A stretch of DNA of 64,000 nucleotides from a virus. Numbering within the stretch: the first letter of the stretch is position 1; every line of letters begins with the position of its first letter. A program made the translations under genes and the position numbers. Below are positions 23,641 to 31,849 of the stretch, in pieces. The notes beneath the pieces were generated by a model that had not been told where the DNA came from, searched no databases, and saw nothing but the letters and a program-made list of their open reading frames with translations. The stretch lies in the IMG/VR virus record IMGVR_UViG_3300028384_000991, positions 92,564-156,563 of that record, one strand, 5' to 3'.

Positions 23641-24113
23641 CCTGTTCCAAACGTTTTAAATGTTTTAAGTGACTCATAAAACTCTTGACGTTTTGCACTG
23701 TAGTCGTTAATTGCTTGATTAATTCCTACTGCTTCTACATAACCATTTACTTTTGCAATAGTGTTTGGTCCAATCCAACCGTCAATTTTTGTACCAACCA
23801 TAATCTGTAAGATCTTTGTTGCTCTATGACGTCCGCTATTTACGCACATATCAAATACTGCTAAATCTAAACCTGCTGGCAAGTCATCTCCTAAGATGCC
23901 ATTCCAATAATTTTTCTTATAGATTGGAGTTACATCTTTTTCTGTAAGACTTTGAATTACTTCTTTAGTTACTACTTTACCCATCCAATCTTCGTATGTT
24001 TGTCTTGTGATGCCCATGTTAGTAGCACCACCTGGATCGCTTGGATGATCAACGTATCCACCTTCGTGCTCAAGCACAATCGCTAAACAATTTCTAAAAT
24101 TATCTGTTGCCAT
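23586..24113 (-). CDS. Endolysin, glycoside hydrolase family 108
   Basis: This 175-residue muramidase has the family motif EHEGGYVDHPSDPGGATNMG near residue 15, where the Glu is catalytic, and a C-terminal peptidoglycan-binding-like half with IDGWIGPNT. No signal peptide is seen, so a holin is needed for release. It is followed by spanin-like genes. Length is typical for phage GH108 lysozymes. Confidence 0.9.
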   Translation of the reverse strand: MATDNFRNCLAIVLEHEGGYVDHPSDPGGATNMGITRQTYEDWMGKVVTKEVIQSLTEKDVTPIYKKNYWNGILGDDLPAGLDLAVFDMCVNSGRHRATKILQIMVGTKIDGWIGPNTIAKVNGYVEAVGINQAINDYSAKRQEFYESLKTFKTFGTGWTNRVNAVKDSAIAMAE

Positions 24114-24115
24114 TT

Positions 24116-24826
24116 TTAACCTCTTTTCAATATTAAACTGTAACCATTATTTTCAAGCACAAGTTTCTTACCATATTTTGTAATATTGTAATCACCTAAA
24201 TATTTGCTCAAATAAATGACCTCAGCGAAACCATTAATATCTAATGCTTCGTTGATATTTACCTCATCTGTTCGAACAAAATCAACAACTTTGAATGTAA
24301 TTGGATCCATGAACGTGTTCTTTATTCTTAAAGTGTGTTCATTTAGCATATCTACTTCTTCAGCATAACTCTTGTTAAAGAAGTTTTTATAGTTATCCAT
24401 GTTATTTTCATTTACTCGAATGTCGTATGCTTCCTTATCAGTAGGAACTATTTCTGCCAAATTTGTTTCATTGCAATCATGACTTCTAAAACTCTTGTAG
24501 TATCTAAACTTCATACCGTCTAAGCCTGCAATTTTAGTAATGCCATCAACCATTTCATGTATTTGTGCAGGTGCATCTTTTGATCTTTCGATTTCAACAA
24601 ACACTTTGTACATACCATCGCTTTGTTCGCCCGATGTTGCATCAGCATCTAACACAAATGGATAACCTTTTTCTAAAAAGTTTTCAAGGTCTTTTGCACT
24701 TCCTTCGTTTTTAGTTGAAAAACTAAGCACGACTATGTCGCTATCACTACCCATCTTAGATTTAAAAGAATCAATTTCGTAAATATGATCAACTAAGTCT
24801 TTAAGGTCGTCTTTTCTTAAACCCAT
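24116..24826 (-). CDS. Conserved hypothetical protein
   Basis: This 236-residue soluble alpha/beta protein (MGLRKDDLKDLVDHIYEID) has a long middle acidic region and no recognised motif. It overlaps its upstream neighbour by one base, and both probably derive from the late promoter at 25395. Confidence 0.55.
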   Translation of the reverse strand: MGLRKDDLKDLVDHIYEIDSFKSKMGSDSDIVVLSFSTKNEGSAKDLENFLEKGYPFVLDADATSGEQSDGMYKVFVEIERSKDAPAQIHEMVDGITKIAGLDGMKFRYYKSFRSHDCNETNLAEIVPTDKEAYDIRVNENNMDNYKNFFNKSYAEEVDMLNEHTLRIKNTFMDPITFKVVDFVRTDEVNINEALDINGFAEVIYLSKYLGDYNITKYGKKLVLENNGYSLILKRG

Positions 24827-25371
24827 TATACTGCTCCTTCTGGTGCTGGTGCTTCTGCTCCTGCTCCTACTCCTGCTTCAACACCTGCTTCTGCTGGTTG
24901 TGCTTCTGGAGTAGCATTTGGTTCAACACCTGCTTCAGTAGTAAGGTCTAACATTTCATTATAGCCACTGTAAATATCGACAATTAATTTTTTTGGCATC
25001 ATAATTTCAACCACCCAAATTTCTTTACGATCTAATTTACCTTTTTTAGTACCTGGTCTAATATCGTCGGGTGATTTAATTTTTCTTGGAACTAAGATAT
25101 GGTCTTTTTTGTATGTAACTTTACAGTCATAATCAAGTAGTCTTTTACCGCCCATTGGATCAGGCATTTTGTCTCTTGGCCACATAAATGAACAAATTAC
25201 CCAGTGCCTTTTAATATTAGGTCCTGAAACAATTTCGCCATCTTCCCAATTATCGTACACATATAAATCCAGTTCATCAAGCACTCTTTCAAAGTCTTTT
25301 AGAACCGTAAATGCGGTATCGCTTTCGTATATACCTTGTACGTTTTTAATTACTTCTGCTACGTCTTTCAT
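24826..25371 (-). CDS. Putative virion protein with Ala/Pro/Glu tail
   Basis: This 181-residue protein has an ordered N-terminal region (IKRHWVICSFMWPRD, WVVEIMMPKKLIVD) and a C-terminal low-complexity tail of Ala, Gly, Pro and Glu from about residue 148. The ATG at 25371 is chosen over an upstream TTG because GGA lies seven bases before it. A late box precedes it. The function is unknown. Confidence 0.5.
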   Translation of the reverse strand: MKDVAEVIKNVQGIYESDTAFTVLKDFERVLDELDLYVYDNWEDGEIVSGPNIKRHWVICSFMWPRDKMPDPMGGKRLLDYDCKVTYKKDHILVPRKIKSPDDIRPGTKKGKLDRKEIWVVEIMMPKKLIVDIYSGYNEMLDLTTEAGVEPNATPEAQPAEAGVEAGVGAGAEAPAPEGAV

Positions 25372-25394
25372 ATGAATATCCAATCTTATACACT

Positions 25395-25402
25395 TATTTA
25401 TC
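25395..25402 (-). promoter_or_regulatory. Late promoter box GATAAATA
   Basis: It lies 23 bases upstream of the ATG at 25371, in the divergent region shared with phoH. Confidence 0.6.
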
Positions 25403-25446
25403 CGGTTAGCATTTATAACAGTGTAGTTTTATCACGAGCAAACTTC

Positions 25447-25454
25447 ACTAAATA
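25447..25454 (+). promoter_or_regulatory. Possible plus-strand late box ACTAAATA
   Basis: This box, one mismatch from the late consensus, precedes a GGAGG site, a short GTG frame and phoH on the plus strand. Confidence 0.4.
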
Positions 25455-25470
25455 TTTGTGTAGGAGGCAC

Positions 25471-25490
25471 GTATAGTGTCAAAACTATAC
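25471..25490. repeat. Inverted repeat upstream of phoH
   Basis: GTATAG (25471-25476) and CTATAC (25485-25490) are separated by eight bases. It could be an operator or an RNA hairpin controlling phoH. Confidence 0.5.
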
Positions 25491-25511
25491 GATGCAGACT
25501 ACTTGTTATAA
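25476..25511 (+). CDS. Possible 11-codon leader peptide before phoH
   Basis: A GTG codon eight bases after GGAGG opens a frame encoding MSKLYDADYLL before TAA. It overlaps the inverted repeat and ends 18 bases before the phoH ATG. It may be a regulatory upstream frame or a degenerate gene remnant. Confidence 0.3.
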   Translation: MSKLYDADYLL

Positions 25512-25529
25512 TCCATAAAGGAGGACTGC

Positions 25530-26258
25530 ATGGGTGCAAAAAGAAGTGCTCGTAAGAGCAAAAACTACAATAGCAATATTGTAGAATTCAACAACTTTCT
25601 TCCTCAGAAGAAAAAAGAAGTCAAAATTATTCCACGAAACATTAATCAAGAAACTTATATGCTTCAACTGTTAGACTCAAAGAAAGACATAGTCTTTGGC
25701 ATTGGGCCGGCAGGAACAGGTAAAACTCTGTTGGCAGTACAAGTTGCGATTAAGCAGTTTAAGGAGGGAAAAGTCGACAAAATAATTGTTACAAGACCTG
25801 CTGTAAGTGCAGACGAAGATTTAGGTTTTTTACCTGGTACATTAGAACAAAAAATGGCACCATGGACGAGACCTATTTTTGATGTGCTTCAGGAGTACTT
25901 TTCAGCAAATGAAATCGAAGGCATGATTGCAGAGGGTGTAGTAGAGATTGCACCACTTGCATATATGCGTGGACGAACGTTTAAGCGTTCATATATCATT
26001 GCTGATGAAATGCAAAACGCAACTCAGAATCAAATGAAGATGTTATTAACAAGATTAGGTGAAGGATCAAAGATGGCTGTTACAGGCGATCTTGCTCAAG
26101 CGGATAGACTTAGAGATAACGGACTTATTGACTTCTGTAGACACTTAGATCAAAAAGGATCAGCAGAAAAGATTGACGTCGTTGAATTTGCAAAGGGAGA
26201 TATTGAACGACACGATGCAGTCAAAGAAGTATTAGAAATTTATGGAGATGTTGTTTAA
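25530..26258 (+). CDS. phoH: PhoH-family ATPase
   Basis: This 242-residue P-loop ATPase of the PhoH family has Walker A GPAGTGKT near residue 60, VTRPAV, and a Walker B-like YIIADEMQNA near 162, with SKMAVTGDLAQAD downstream. It is common in marine phages; its exact role is unsettled (RNA-related in bacteria). It is one of three plus-strand genes here and overlaps the end of the next minus-strand gene. An AAAGGAGG site precedes the ATG and a TATAAT box sits at 25507-25512. Confidence 0.9.
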   Translation: MGAKRSARKSKNYNSNIVEFNNFLPQKKKEVKIIPRNINQETYMLQLLDSKKDIVFGIGPAGTGKTLLAVQVAIKQFKEGKVDKIIVTRPAVSADEDLGFLPGTLEQKMAPWTRPIFDVLQEYFSANEIEGMIAEGVVEIAPLAYMRGRTFKRSYIIADEMQNATQNQMKMLLTRLGEGSKMAVTGDLAQADRLRDNGLIDFCRHLDQKGSAEKIDVVEFAKGDIERHDAVKEVLEIYGDVV

Positions 26259-27019
26259 CCAGGTAGATCAGTATCCTGGGCATCAACTACATATAATTTT
26301 TTAGTCTTTACCCATTTAATCCAGCCTGCATAAGTCATTTTGTGTAGGCTGGATATTGCCCACTGACGTTTCATTGCAGTTTCGTTCAGTTCCATAGTTC
26401 TTGCTACCTGTTTTTCACGTTTGAAAGGAATAACTTGAACTAAAGGTTCGCCCATCTTAATTGTTGTAGGCTTAATTTCTTTTAACATAATATTGATAGG
26501 ACTTTGTGGAGCACCTAAATCGTGATCCATTACACCAGGAACTGCTTCCCAGTTCTTTCCTTCATGATAGTACATAGGTAGATACAGTGTACTCCAACCC
26601 TTTTTGTTCCATGTAAACCAAGGATTGTCTAATTTTACTGCACCACGAACACTAAACTTTTGTTCCATAAATTTGCCTAACTGTTCTTCAGGGTGGTAAG
26701 CATCATTATACATTTCGTCACTGTATCTTGTAATAATATGTTTGCCATCTGGAGTAGGTTCTATGGTAATGTCGCACCAAGCAGGAATAACATAACCCAT
26801 ACTCATATAATCTGTAATACCAGGGCAGGCTCTTACAGTTTTGTGACTGTCAATGTTATGTTGTTCTTTTTTATAGTATGGTGACATTTCTTTAAACTTA
26901 TCTGGAAAGAATTTGCCAGCAGGTTCAATCGGTGCATATTTACGTACACCCCAACTTTGACAAGCAAAGTTAATTACTGGTTCTTGTTTTTTGAATAAGT
27001 TTTTTATAAAATTAATCAT
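26255..27019 (-). CDS. Conserved phage protein of unknown function
   Basis: This 254-residue protein is rich in Trp, Tyr and Pro, with FACQSWGVRKYAPIEPAG near the start and WSTLYLPMYYHEGKNW in the middle. The beta-rich pattern, with a conserved-looking cysteine or two, does not match a family I can name. It is convergent with phoH, sharing stop codons, and overlaps the dCMP deaminase gene by four bases. Confidence 0.55.
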   Translation of the reverse strand: MINFIKNLFKKQEPVINFACQSWGVRKYAPIEPAGKFFPDKFKEMSPYYKKEQHNIDSHKTVRACPGITDYMSMGYVIPAWCDITIEPTPDGKHIITRYSDEMYNDAYHPEEQLGKFMEQKFSVRGAVKLDNPWFTWNKKGWSTLYLPMYYHEGKNWEAVPGVMDHDLGAPQSPINIMLKEIKPTTIKMGEPLVQVIPFKREKQVARTMELNETAMKRQWAISSLHKMTYAGWIKWVKTKKLYVVDAQDTDLPG

Positions 27020-27420
27020 ACTTTAGTTACTGTAACATTTGACTTCTTTAAAAAATCAATTCCGTCGTTGCTACGATAGTTATCTTTGTAATACACTGTG
27101 CTAATGCCACTTTGATATATTAGTTTCGCACAATCAATACAAGGACTGTGTGTGCAAAATAGTGTAGCATTATCTCCGCTTTCGTTTGATTTGGCTAATT
27201 TTGCAATAGCATTTGATTCAGCGTGTAGTACTTCTGGCTTTGATTTATTATTTTCATCTTCACAGTCATTATCCCAACCCGAAGGCATACCATTATAGCC
27301 AATAGAGATAATGCGATCATCCTTTACAACAATCGCACCTACGTTCAAACGTTTTGCATAACTTAACTGTGCAAAACGTTCTGCAACATCCATATATGCA
27401 TTAATGAACTTAGACTTCAC
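27016..27420 (-). CDS. dCMP deaminase
   Basis: This 134-residue zinc deaminase converts dCMP to dUMP, feeding thymidylate synthesis. It has HAESNAIAK near residue 66 (zinc His and catalytic Glu) and SPCIDCAK near 92 (zinc Cys pair). It overlaps the ThyX gene by 11 bases, consistent with consecutive steps in dTMP formation. Confidence 0.85.
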   Translation of the reverse strand: MKSKFINAYMDVAERFAQLSYAKRLNVGAIVVKDDRIISIGYNGMPSGWDNDCEDENNKSKPEVLHAESNAIAKLAKSNESGDNATLFCTHSPCIDCAKLIYQSGISTVYYKDNYRSNDGIDFLKKSNVTVTKV

Positions 27421-28075
27421 TAACCAGTTCCTCTGCTAACGGAAAGATTTCTGCGATTACTTTCGCACAGGCGTGAGCAATTTCCATATGCTCTTTTTGT
27501 GTACCATTAGCACCACGAAGTTCAATATAGTGTACCCAACTACGTAGTGTACCGTTCATGTACAATCGTGTTTTAGTAAGTCCTTCTGGCAATACCTTAC
27601 GTGCTTGTTCTTTAGCAATGCCTTTATCTAACGCCCACTTGTACACTTCTTCAGCCATCCATAAAACTCTACGTTGATGTCTGTCCCACTCGCGTGTTAA
27701 TTCTATATCATCTGTTTCGATTGAATTTTGTCTGTTTTTTGTATCTTGTAATCGTGCTTCACTTAGTTCAAACATATCACCCATTTCTTCTGGGTTAGCA
27801 TAACGCTGACTAAACTCTTGAAAACTAAAACTACGGTGGCGCACAATTTGATGTGCAATATCACGTGTAGTATTAATTTCTAAACAAGCACTAACCATTT
27901 CAAGTGGAGACCAATGAGCGTGTTTGATCAAATACTTGATTAGTTTTTCACTTGTTTCTGAATTCATTTGATTACTTGGATTACTAACTCTTGCACAATA
28001 GGCAATAAGTTCTTGACAGTTTTCAAGGTCTGTGCCCTCTGGTGCTGTTGAATATGAAATTAATTTAACGCTCAT
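27410..28075 (-). CDS. thyX: Flavin-dependent thymidylate synthase (ThyX)
   Basis: This 221-residue enzyme methylates dUMP using FAD. The signature RHRSFSFQEFSQRY (about residues 78-91) matches the family RHR-x7-8-S pattern. It sits in one operon with dCMP deaminase and an oxygenase gene. Confidence 0.9.
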   Translation of the reverse strand: MSVKLISYSTAPEGTDLENCQELIAYCARVSNPSNQMNSETSEKLIKYLIKHAHWSPLEMVSACLEINTTRDIAHQIVRHRSFSFQEFSQRYANPEEMGDMFELSEARLQDTKNRQNSIETDDIELTREWDRHQRRVLWMAEEVYKWALDKGIAKEQARKVLPEGLTKTRLYMNGTLRSWVHYIELRGANGTQKEHMEIAHACAKVIAEIFPLAEELVSEV

Positions 28076-28641
28076 TCTGTTTCTCCTGGTTTTCTAACTG
28101 TAACACTGATGTTACCTGATATTGCAACTCTGTCGTGATTGCAATTTTGTATTCCTACTTTATGACTTACATTTCCTGGAAAGATAACCATCAATCCACT
28201 AAAAGGTTTTACACTATAATCTGCTGAAGGAAATTCTAATGGTGCACAATCTTCGCAGGCATTTACATAATATACAAAACTAAATGTAGCGGGCCAATGT
28301 GCGTGTTCAATAGTATGATGTCCTTCGTTGTTTTTATAAACCATTCCCCAACAATCAACTATATTAAAACGCATCATTTGTGCACCTCGTTGACTTAATC
28401 CTTCTACACTGCTTATACATTGCATAATAGCAAAATCGCAAATACGTTTAAAGTCGTTGTCTTGGTACATTGTAAAGTCGGTCATGTCTGCTTTGACATT
28501 ACTCATGTGTTTAATTACATCACCGTAACTTCTAATCTTTTTTTCAAGAATAGGATTAAGCGTTTCACTGTTTGTATATTTCACCATAGTAATATCGCAA
28601 GGTTCTTTAGATGTTGCTTGATGTACCTTAAAATAATCCAT
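28072..28641 (-). CDS. 2OG-Fe(II) oxygenase family protein
   Basis: This 189-residue protein resembles the short phage 2OG oxygenases. HAHWPATFSFVYYVN (about residue 113) would supply the first iron ligands, and SGLMVIFPGNVSHKVG (near 148) the second His. The arginine for 2-oxoglutarate is in a later HDRVAISGNIS segment. The substrate is unknown; amino-acid side chains or DNA bases are possible. It overlaps thyX by four bases. Confidence 0.7.
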   Translation of the reverse strand: MDYFKVHQATSKEPCDITMVKYTNSETLNPILEKKIRSYGDVIKHMSNVKADMTDFTMYQDNDFKRICDFAIMQCISSVEGLSQRGAQMMRFNIVDCWGMVYKNNEGHHTIEHAHWPATFSFVYYVNACEDCAPLEFPSADYSVKPFSGLMVIFPGNVSHKVGIQNCNHDRVAISGNISVTVRKPGETE

Positions 28642-28976
28642 TACCCTGTCCTTAGTAAAACGTGATATCCGTATTCTGTTTTAATTGGAAATGTTAACAT
28701 TTCATCTTTGTTTATTTGACTTATAGGCTTCGCAATCTCATATTCCATATCGCCTGGATAATCAAACCATCCTAAGTCCCCGCCGTTCTTTGCACTTATT
28801 CTACAAGCACTGTGTTCTTTTGCGGCCTGTTCAAATGTAAGTAGTCCTTCTATAATATCTTGAATAATAAATCCTGCTTCTTGTTCTGCCGCAGGTTCTG
28901 GACGATTACTTGTTTGTGCTGTTGCGCCTTGATGGCTAATTAAAATATGACTTGCTCTAAGTCTTTGAGGTTTCAT
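28641..28976 (-). CDS. Parvulin-type peptidyl-prolyl isomerase
   Basis: This is a 111-residue single-domain rotamase with [11 protein letters not shown] near residue 6, [19 protein letters not shown] in the middle, DLGWF and YGYHVLL at the end. These follow the parvulin (PpiC) pattern. The start is placed at 28976 because GGGAG lies just upstream and the longer frame runs through the ferredoxin gene. It may help fold phage proteins and lies a few kb from the GroES-like gene. Confidence 0.75.
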   Translation of the reverse strand: MKPQRLRASHILISHQGATAQTSNRPEPAAEQEAGFIIQDIIEGLLTFEQAAKEHSACRISAKNGGDLGWFDYPGDMEYEIAKPISQINKDEMLTFPIKTEYGYHVLLRTG

Positions 28977-29319
28977 TTTTGCTCCCACCTGGTTTTTCAG
29001 AAAAGAATCTTTCAAACTTGTTAGGTTCAAGTGCGTATTCTTCTGCATCGGAAGGAACATCTTCTGGACGTTTCTCAGTAATGTTTGGCCACTTCGCTGA
29101 GTATTCTTCGTTGATATACAACCATTTATCTGCACCTTCTACATTGTCTGGAATAATAGCATCTACAGGACATTCAGGTTCACAAACACCGCAGTCAATA
29201 CATTCATTAGGATTGATTACAAGCATATTTTCACCTTCGTAGAAACAGTCTACTGGGCATACATCTACACAATCCATGTGCTTACATTTAATACAGTTGT
29301 CGTTTACAAGATATGTCAT
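28957..29319 (-). CDS. fdxA: FdxA-type 7Fe ferredoxin
   Basis: This 120-residue protein binds two iron-sulfur clusters. The cysteine pattern [20 protein letters not shown] and later [15 protein letters not shown] matches the Azotobacter-type 7Fe (3Fe-4S plus 4Fe-4S) ferredoxins of alphaproteobacteria. It could supply electrons to host or phage oxidoreductases. The C-terminal part is acidic. It overlaps the parvulin gene by 20 bases. Confidence 0.85.
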   Translation of the reverse strand: MTYLVNDNCIKCKHMDCVDVCPVDCFYEGENMLVINPNECIDCGVCEPECPVDAIIPDNVEGADKWLYINEEYSAKWPNITEKRPEDVPSDAEEYALEPNKFERFFSEKPGGSKNETSKT

Positions 29320-29327
29320 ACAAATAA

Positions 29328-30245
29328 TTATCCGTCTGTTAGACGTGCTAAACGAATCATGGTTGCGGCTAAATTAATCTCTGGATCTGCAACAAGTGTG
29401 TGATCTACAAGACCTTGTTTAATAATAAGAATAGCATCATCTTCTTTGTCACCAAACAATGTAATATTGTCATACAACCATTTGAAAATATCTTCTACTT
29501 CATCTGGACGTACTTGACTACATACAAGTTTTCTTGCTTGATTAATTTTGCCTGCTTTGAATAGTTCGACCATTTCAAGTTTGTAGTCTGCTTCGCCTGT
29601 GTCACCTTCTTGTGGCTTTTGCAGTGTGCCATCTACACTATTCATTTGTACCATATTGATACACTTACGCAAGTCTGGATATGTTGCTTTTACATAAGTG
29701 TCAAGTGTATCTAAGTCAGGTTGTACACCTTCTGTAATAAGGATCTCTGCAACACGGGCAGTAAACTCTGTTTGATCAATACGTTCAATATGAAACCCTT
29801 GACAACGTGAATGTAGTGCAGGAATAATTCTGTTTGGATAGTTACAGGTTAAAATAAATCTACTTGTAGTATGATATTCTTCCATTACACCACGCAGTGC
29901 CGCCTGTGCGTTCGGCGATAGATAATCTGCCTCATCAAGCAATACAACTTTAAACTCTCCAAATGGAATCATTTGTACAAAGTTAATAATTTTATCTCTA
30001 ACATCATCAACTGAGTTTGTACGACTTGCGTTAATTTCTAAAATATCTAAATCATTAATTTCAAGTTCATTAAATAAAATTTTAGCAAGTGTTGTTTTAC
30101 CAATACCTGCGTTACCTGAAAATAACAAATGTGGAATAGTGCCTTCTTTGATCCATTGTTGCACTTGTTTTCTTTGATGTTCATCTCTGAACACATAACC
30201 GTCTACTGTTTTAGGACGATACTTTTCTACCCATAGTTCCTTCAT
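29328..30245 (-). CDS. 44: T4-like clamp loader large subunit (gp44)
   Basis: This 305-residue AAA+ ATPase has Walker [11 protein letters not shown] near residue 43, Walker [11 protein letters not shown] near 100 and the SRCQ motif near 147. It loads gp45 on DNA. T4 gp44 is 319 residues. The small subunit gp62 is not seen beside it, and the clamp gene lies 25 kb away, so the replication genes are dispersed. Confidence 0.9.
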   Translation of the reverse strand: MKELWVEKYRPKTVDGYVFRDEHQRKQVQQWIKEGTIPHLLFSGNAGIGKTTLAKILFNELEINDLDILEINASRTNSVDDVRDKIINFVQMIPFGEFKVVLLDEADYLSPNAQAALRGVMEEYHTTSRFILTCNYPNRIIPALHSRCQGFHIERIDQTEFTARVAEILITEGVQPDLDTLDTYVKATYPDLRKCINMVQMNSVDGTLQKPQEGDTGEADYKLEMVELFKAGKINQARKLVCSQVRPDEVEDIFKWLYDNITLFGDKEDDAILIIKQGLVDHTLVADPEINLAATMIRLARLTDG

Positions 30246-30655
30246 TTACCTGCCTCTACTATTCGTTGTCTCAAATTAGTACTACTAAATGAGTGTTGCC
30301 TTTTATTATAATATATTTCTATGCCTTTGTCAACACAAATCTGCTTACCTGTAAAGTCTTTTGATTTGTATTCTTCGCCAATAAAGCGTTTGTGGATAGT
30401 ATATGTTAGTAATATATCTTCCAAATCTTTTTCAGTTGAATATGGAATGATTTCGTCAATATACTTACAACCTGCTAATTGAACATAACGTTCAAATACA
30501 CTTTGTATAGGTTTGTTCTTATCTGGTCTATCTATCGTAGGATCAGTTTGTAGTCCTACAATTAAATGGTTGCACTGATCAGATGCTTCTTTGAGCATCG
30601 CAACGTGACCTGTATGAAATAGATCAAATGTACTGAATGTAATACCGACTGTCAT
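30242..30655 (-). CDS. Cytidylyltransferase-like nucleotidyltransferase
   Basis: This 137-residue protein has GITFSTFDLFHTGHV (HxGH motif, about residues 4-18), GLQTDPT and SFSSTNLR near the C-terminus, the ISSTxLR element. This is the glycerol-3-phosphate or FAD-synthetase-like nucleotidyltransferase fold. The ATG at 30655 is six bases after a TATAAT box, implying a leaderless mRNA, and no Shine-Dalgarno is seen. The substrate is unknown. Confidence 0.75.
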   Translation of the reverse strand: MTVGITFSTFDLFHTGHVAMLKEASDQCNHLIVGLQTDPTIDRPDKNKPIQSVFERYVQLAGCKYIDEIIPYSTEKDLEDILLTYTIHKRFIGEEYKSKDFTGKQICVDKGIEIYYNKRQHSFSSTNLRQRIVEAGK

Positions 30656-30661
30656 AGTGTT

Positions 30662-30689
30662 ATTATACACTAAATTGTAATAAAGTCAA
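30662..30689 (-). promoter_or_regulatory. Early promoter placed for leaderless start
   Basis: TTGACT (30689-30684), 16 bases, TATAAT (30667-30662), then six bases to the ATG at 30655. Confidence 0.75.
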
Positions 30690-30694
30690 GTATT

Positions 30695-31015
30695 TTATAG
30701 GTCGCCTTCTTTTCTATTTTCCGAAAAGTGTACGTCAAATTCGCCACCTGGATATCTTGCTTTAAGTTTATTAACGTTTTCTTCTACGACTTCATTAGGG
30801 TCAATGCCCAATGCTCGGCAACTATTAATCCAATACCACATAATATCGCCAAGTTCTCGTTTAGCATGAAACTTAGTTAGTAGTAGTGCAATGTTAACAC
30901 CACTTTCTTTTTCTAATTCAATCATAGTGTTGTTTAACACCATAGTTGAGTTTGATTCTAAACTTGTTACTTCTTGTACAAAATCTTTGTACTTATTAAG
31001 ATCTACGTTTGACAA
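30695..31015 (-). CDS. MazG-like nucleotide pyrophosphohydrolase
   Basis: This 106-residue helical protein carries AKRELGDIMWYWINSCRALG near residue 50 and NKLKARYPGG near 82, typical of phage MazG-type all-alpha NTP pyrophosphohydrolases. These hydrolyse dNTPs or lower ppGpp. Only part of the EExxE metal site is evident, so catalysis needs checking. Confidence 0.65.
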   Translation of the reverse strand: MSNVDLNKYKDFVQEVTSLESNSTMVLNNTMIELEKESGVNIALLLTKFHAKRELGDIMWYWINSCRALGIDPNEVVEENVNKLKARYPGGEFDVHFSENRKEGDL

Positions 31016-31027
31016 TTTTACCTCTTC

Positions 31028-31432
31028 TTAGTTTACAAAATCTTCTGGACGATGGCTTTCACCGCTTAGGTCAATAGCATCACCATAGTATGCAAGATCG
31101 CTTGGTGGTTCGTCTGCTACGCCTATTACACCTGAAGCGTCTACTGTTCGAAGAACCTTTTGCTCTCCATTTTCATCTTCAACTGTAAATCCTCTTGACC
31201 AACGACCGTGTTCAATTAGAATCCAATCTCCGACTTCATAATCATCTGTGTTCTCATGTCCAATGGACACAATCTTTGCCCAACGAGGCTTAATGCCGTG
31301 CTGTTGTCCGTCATCACTTGGAAGAATAATTCCTCCCTTTGACATAACTTCACCGAACTCCATGTCCGACACCATTAATCTATCGTGTAAAGGTTTTACT
31401 GTACCTTTAATAGCATTTAGATTGATTGCCAT
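31028..31432 (-). CDS. GroES-like co-chaperonin (gp31 analogue)
   Basis: This 134-residue protein begins with a GroES barrel strand (VKPLHDRLMVSDME) and has SKGGIILPSDD with the mobile loop between, then a C-terminal acidic tail. In T4, gp31 replaces GroES so GroEL can fold the capsid protein; a similar role is inferred. The start follows AAAAGGTGAGTAA at the stop of the preceding gene. Confidence 0.75.
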   Translation of the reverse strand: MAINLNAIKGTVKPLHDRLMVSDMEFGEVMSKGGIILPSDDGQQHGIKPRWAKIVSIGHENTDDYEVGDWILIEHGRWSRGFTVEDENGEQKVLRTVDASGVIGVADEPPSDLAYYGDAIDLSGESHRPEDFVN

Positions 31433-31819
31433 TTACTCACCTTTTTGTACAAAATTGCCGTCTTCGTCTTCAACCCAATCGTCTTCCGATACTTCTTTGA
31501 TTTCTGCTTCTTGAACTTTTTGTTTTGCAGTTTTCTTCGGAGCCGGAGTTTCTTCAACTACTGCTGTTTCTGGTGCAGATTTTTTTGATGTAGGAAGTTC
31601 ATCTTCAACTCTTTCAGGATTATCCCTGTAATAGTCTGCAAGAACATCTTCACGTTTACGAATAATTTTACCACCTGGGCCTAATTCATCGCCACGTGCA
31701 TTTACACGAGCATTTCCAACCGCAGGAGTAAGTTCGTTCTTTTGGCGTAAAAGATCCATATCAACTGCTTTACCTTGCATTGTTTTATAAACTTTACGAC
31801 CTGTTTGTTTTACTGCCAT
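31433..31819 (-). CDS. Conserved T4-like virion or core protein
   Basis: This 128-residue protein starts MAVKQTGRKVYKTMQG, with ARVNARGDELGPGG in the middle and a long acidic, Lys-rich C-terminal tail with alternating EE and KK. The start at 31819 is 22 bases after a late box, with AGGAGA before it, and excludes a longer frame. The function is not known to me; scaffold or head core is a guess. Confidence 0.55.
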   Translation of the reverse strand: MAVKQTGRKVYKTMQGKAVDMDLLRQKNELTPAVGNARVNARGDELGPGGKIIRKREDVLADYYRDNPERVEDELPTSKKSAPETAVVEETPAPKKTAKQKVQEAEIKEVSEDDWVEDEDGNFVQKGE

Positions 31820-31841
31820 AGTTATTCTCCTATTATGTGAG

Positions 31842-31849
31842 TATTTATC
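31842..31849 (-). promoter_or_regulatory. Late promoter box GATAAATA
   Basis: It lies 22 bases upstream of the ATG at 31819, overlapping the end of the DnaE-like fragment. Confidence 0.65.

Noticed and set aside
26261-26281. CCAGG...CCTGG hairpin just after phoH stop
   Set aside because: Only five base pairs, no T-run after it, and it is inside the convergent gene, so it is not a convincing terminator.
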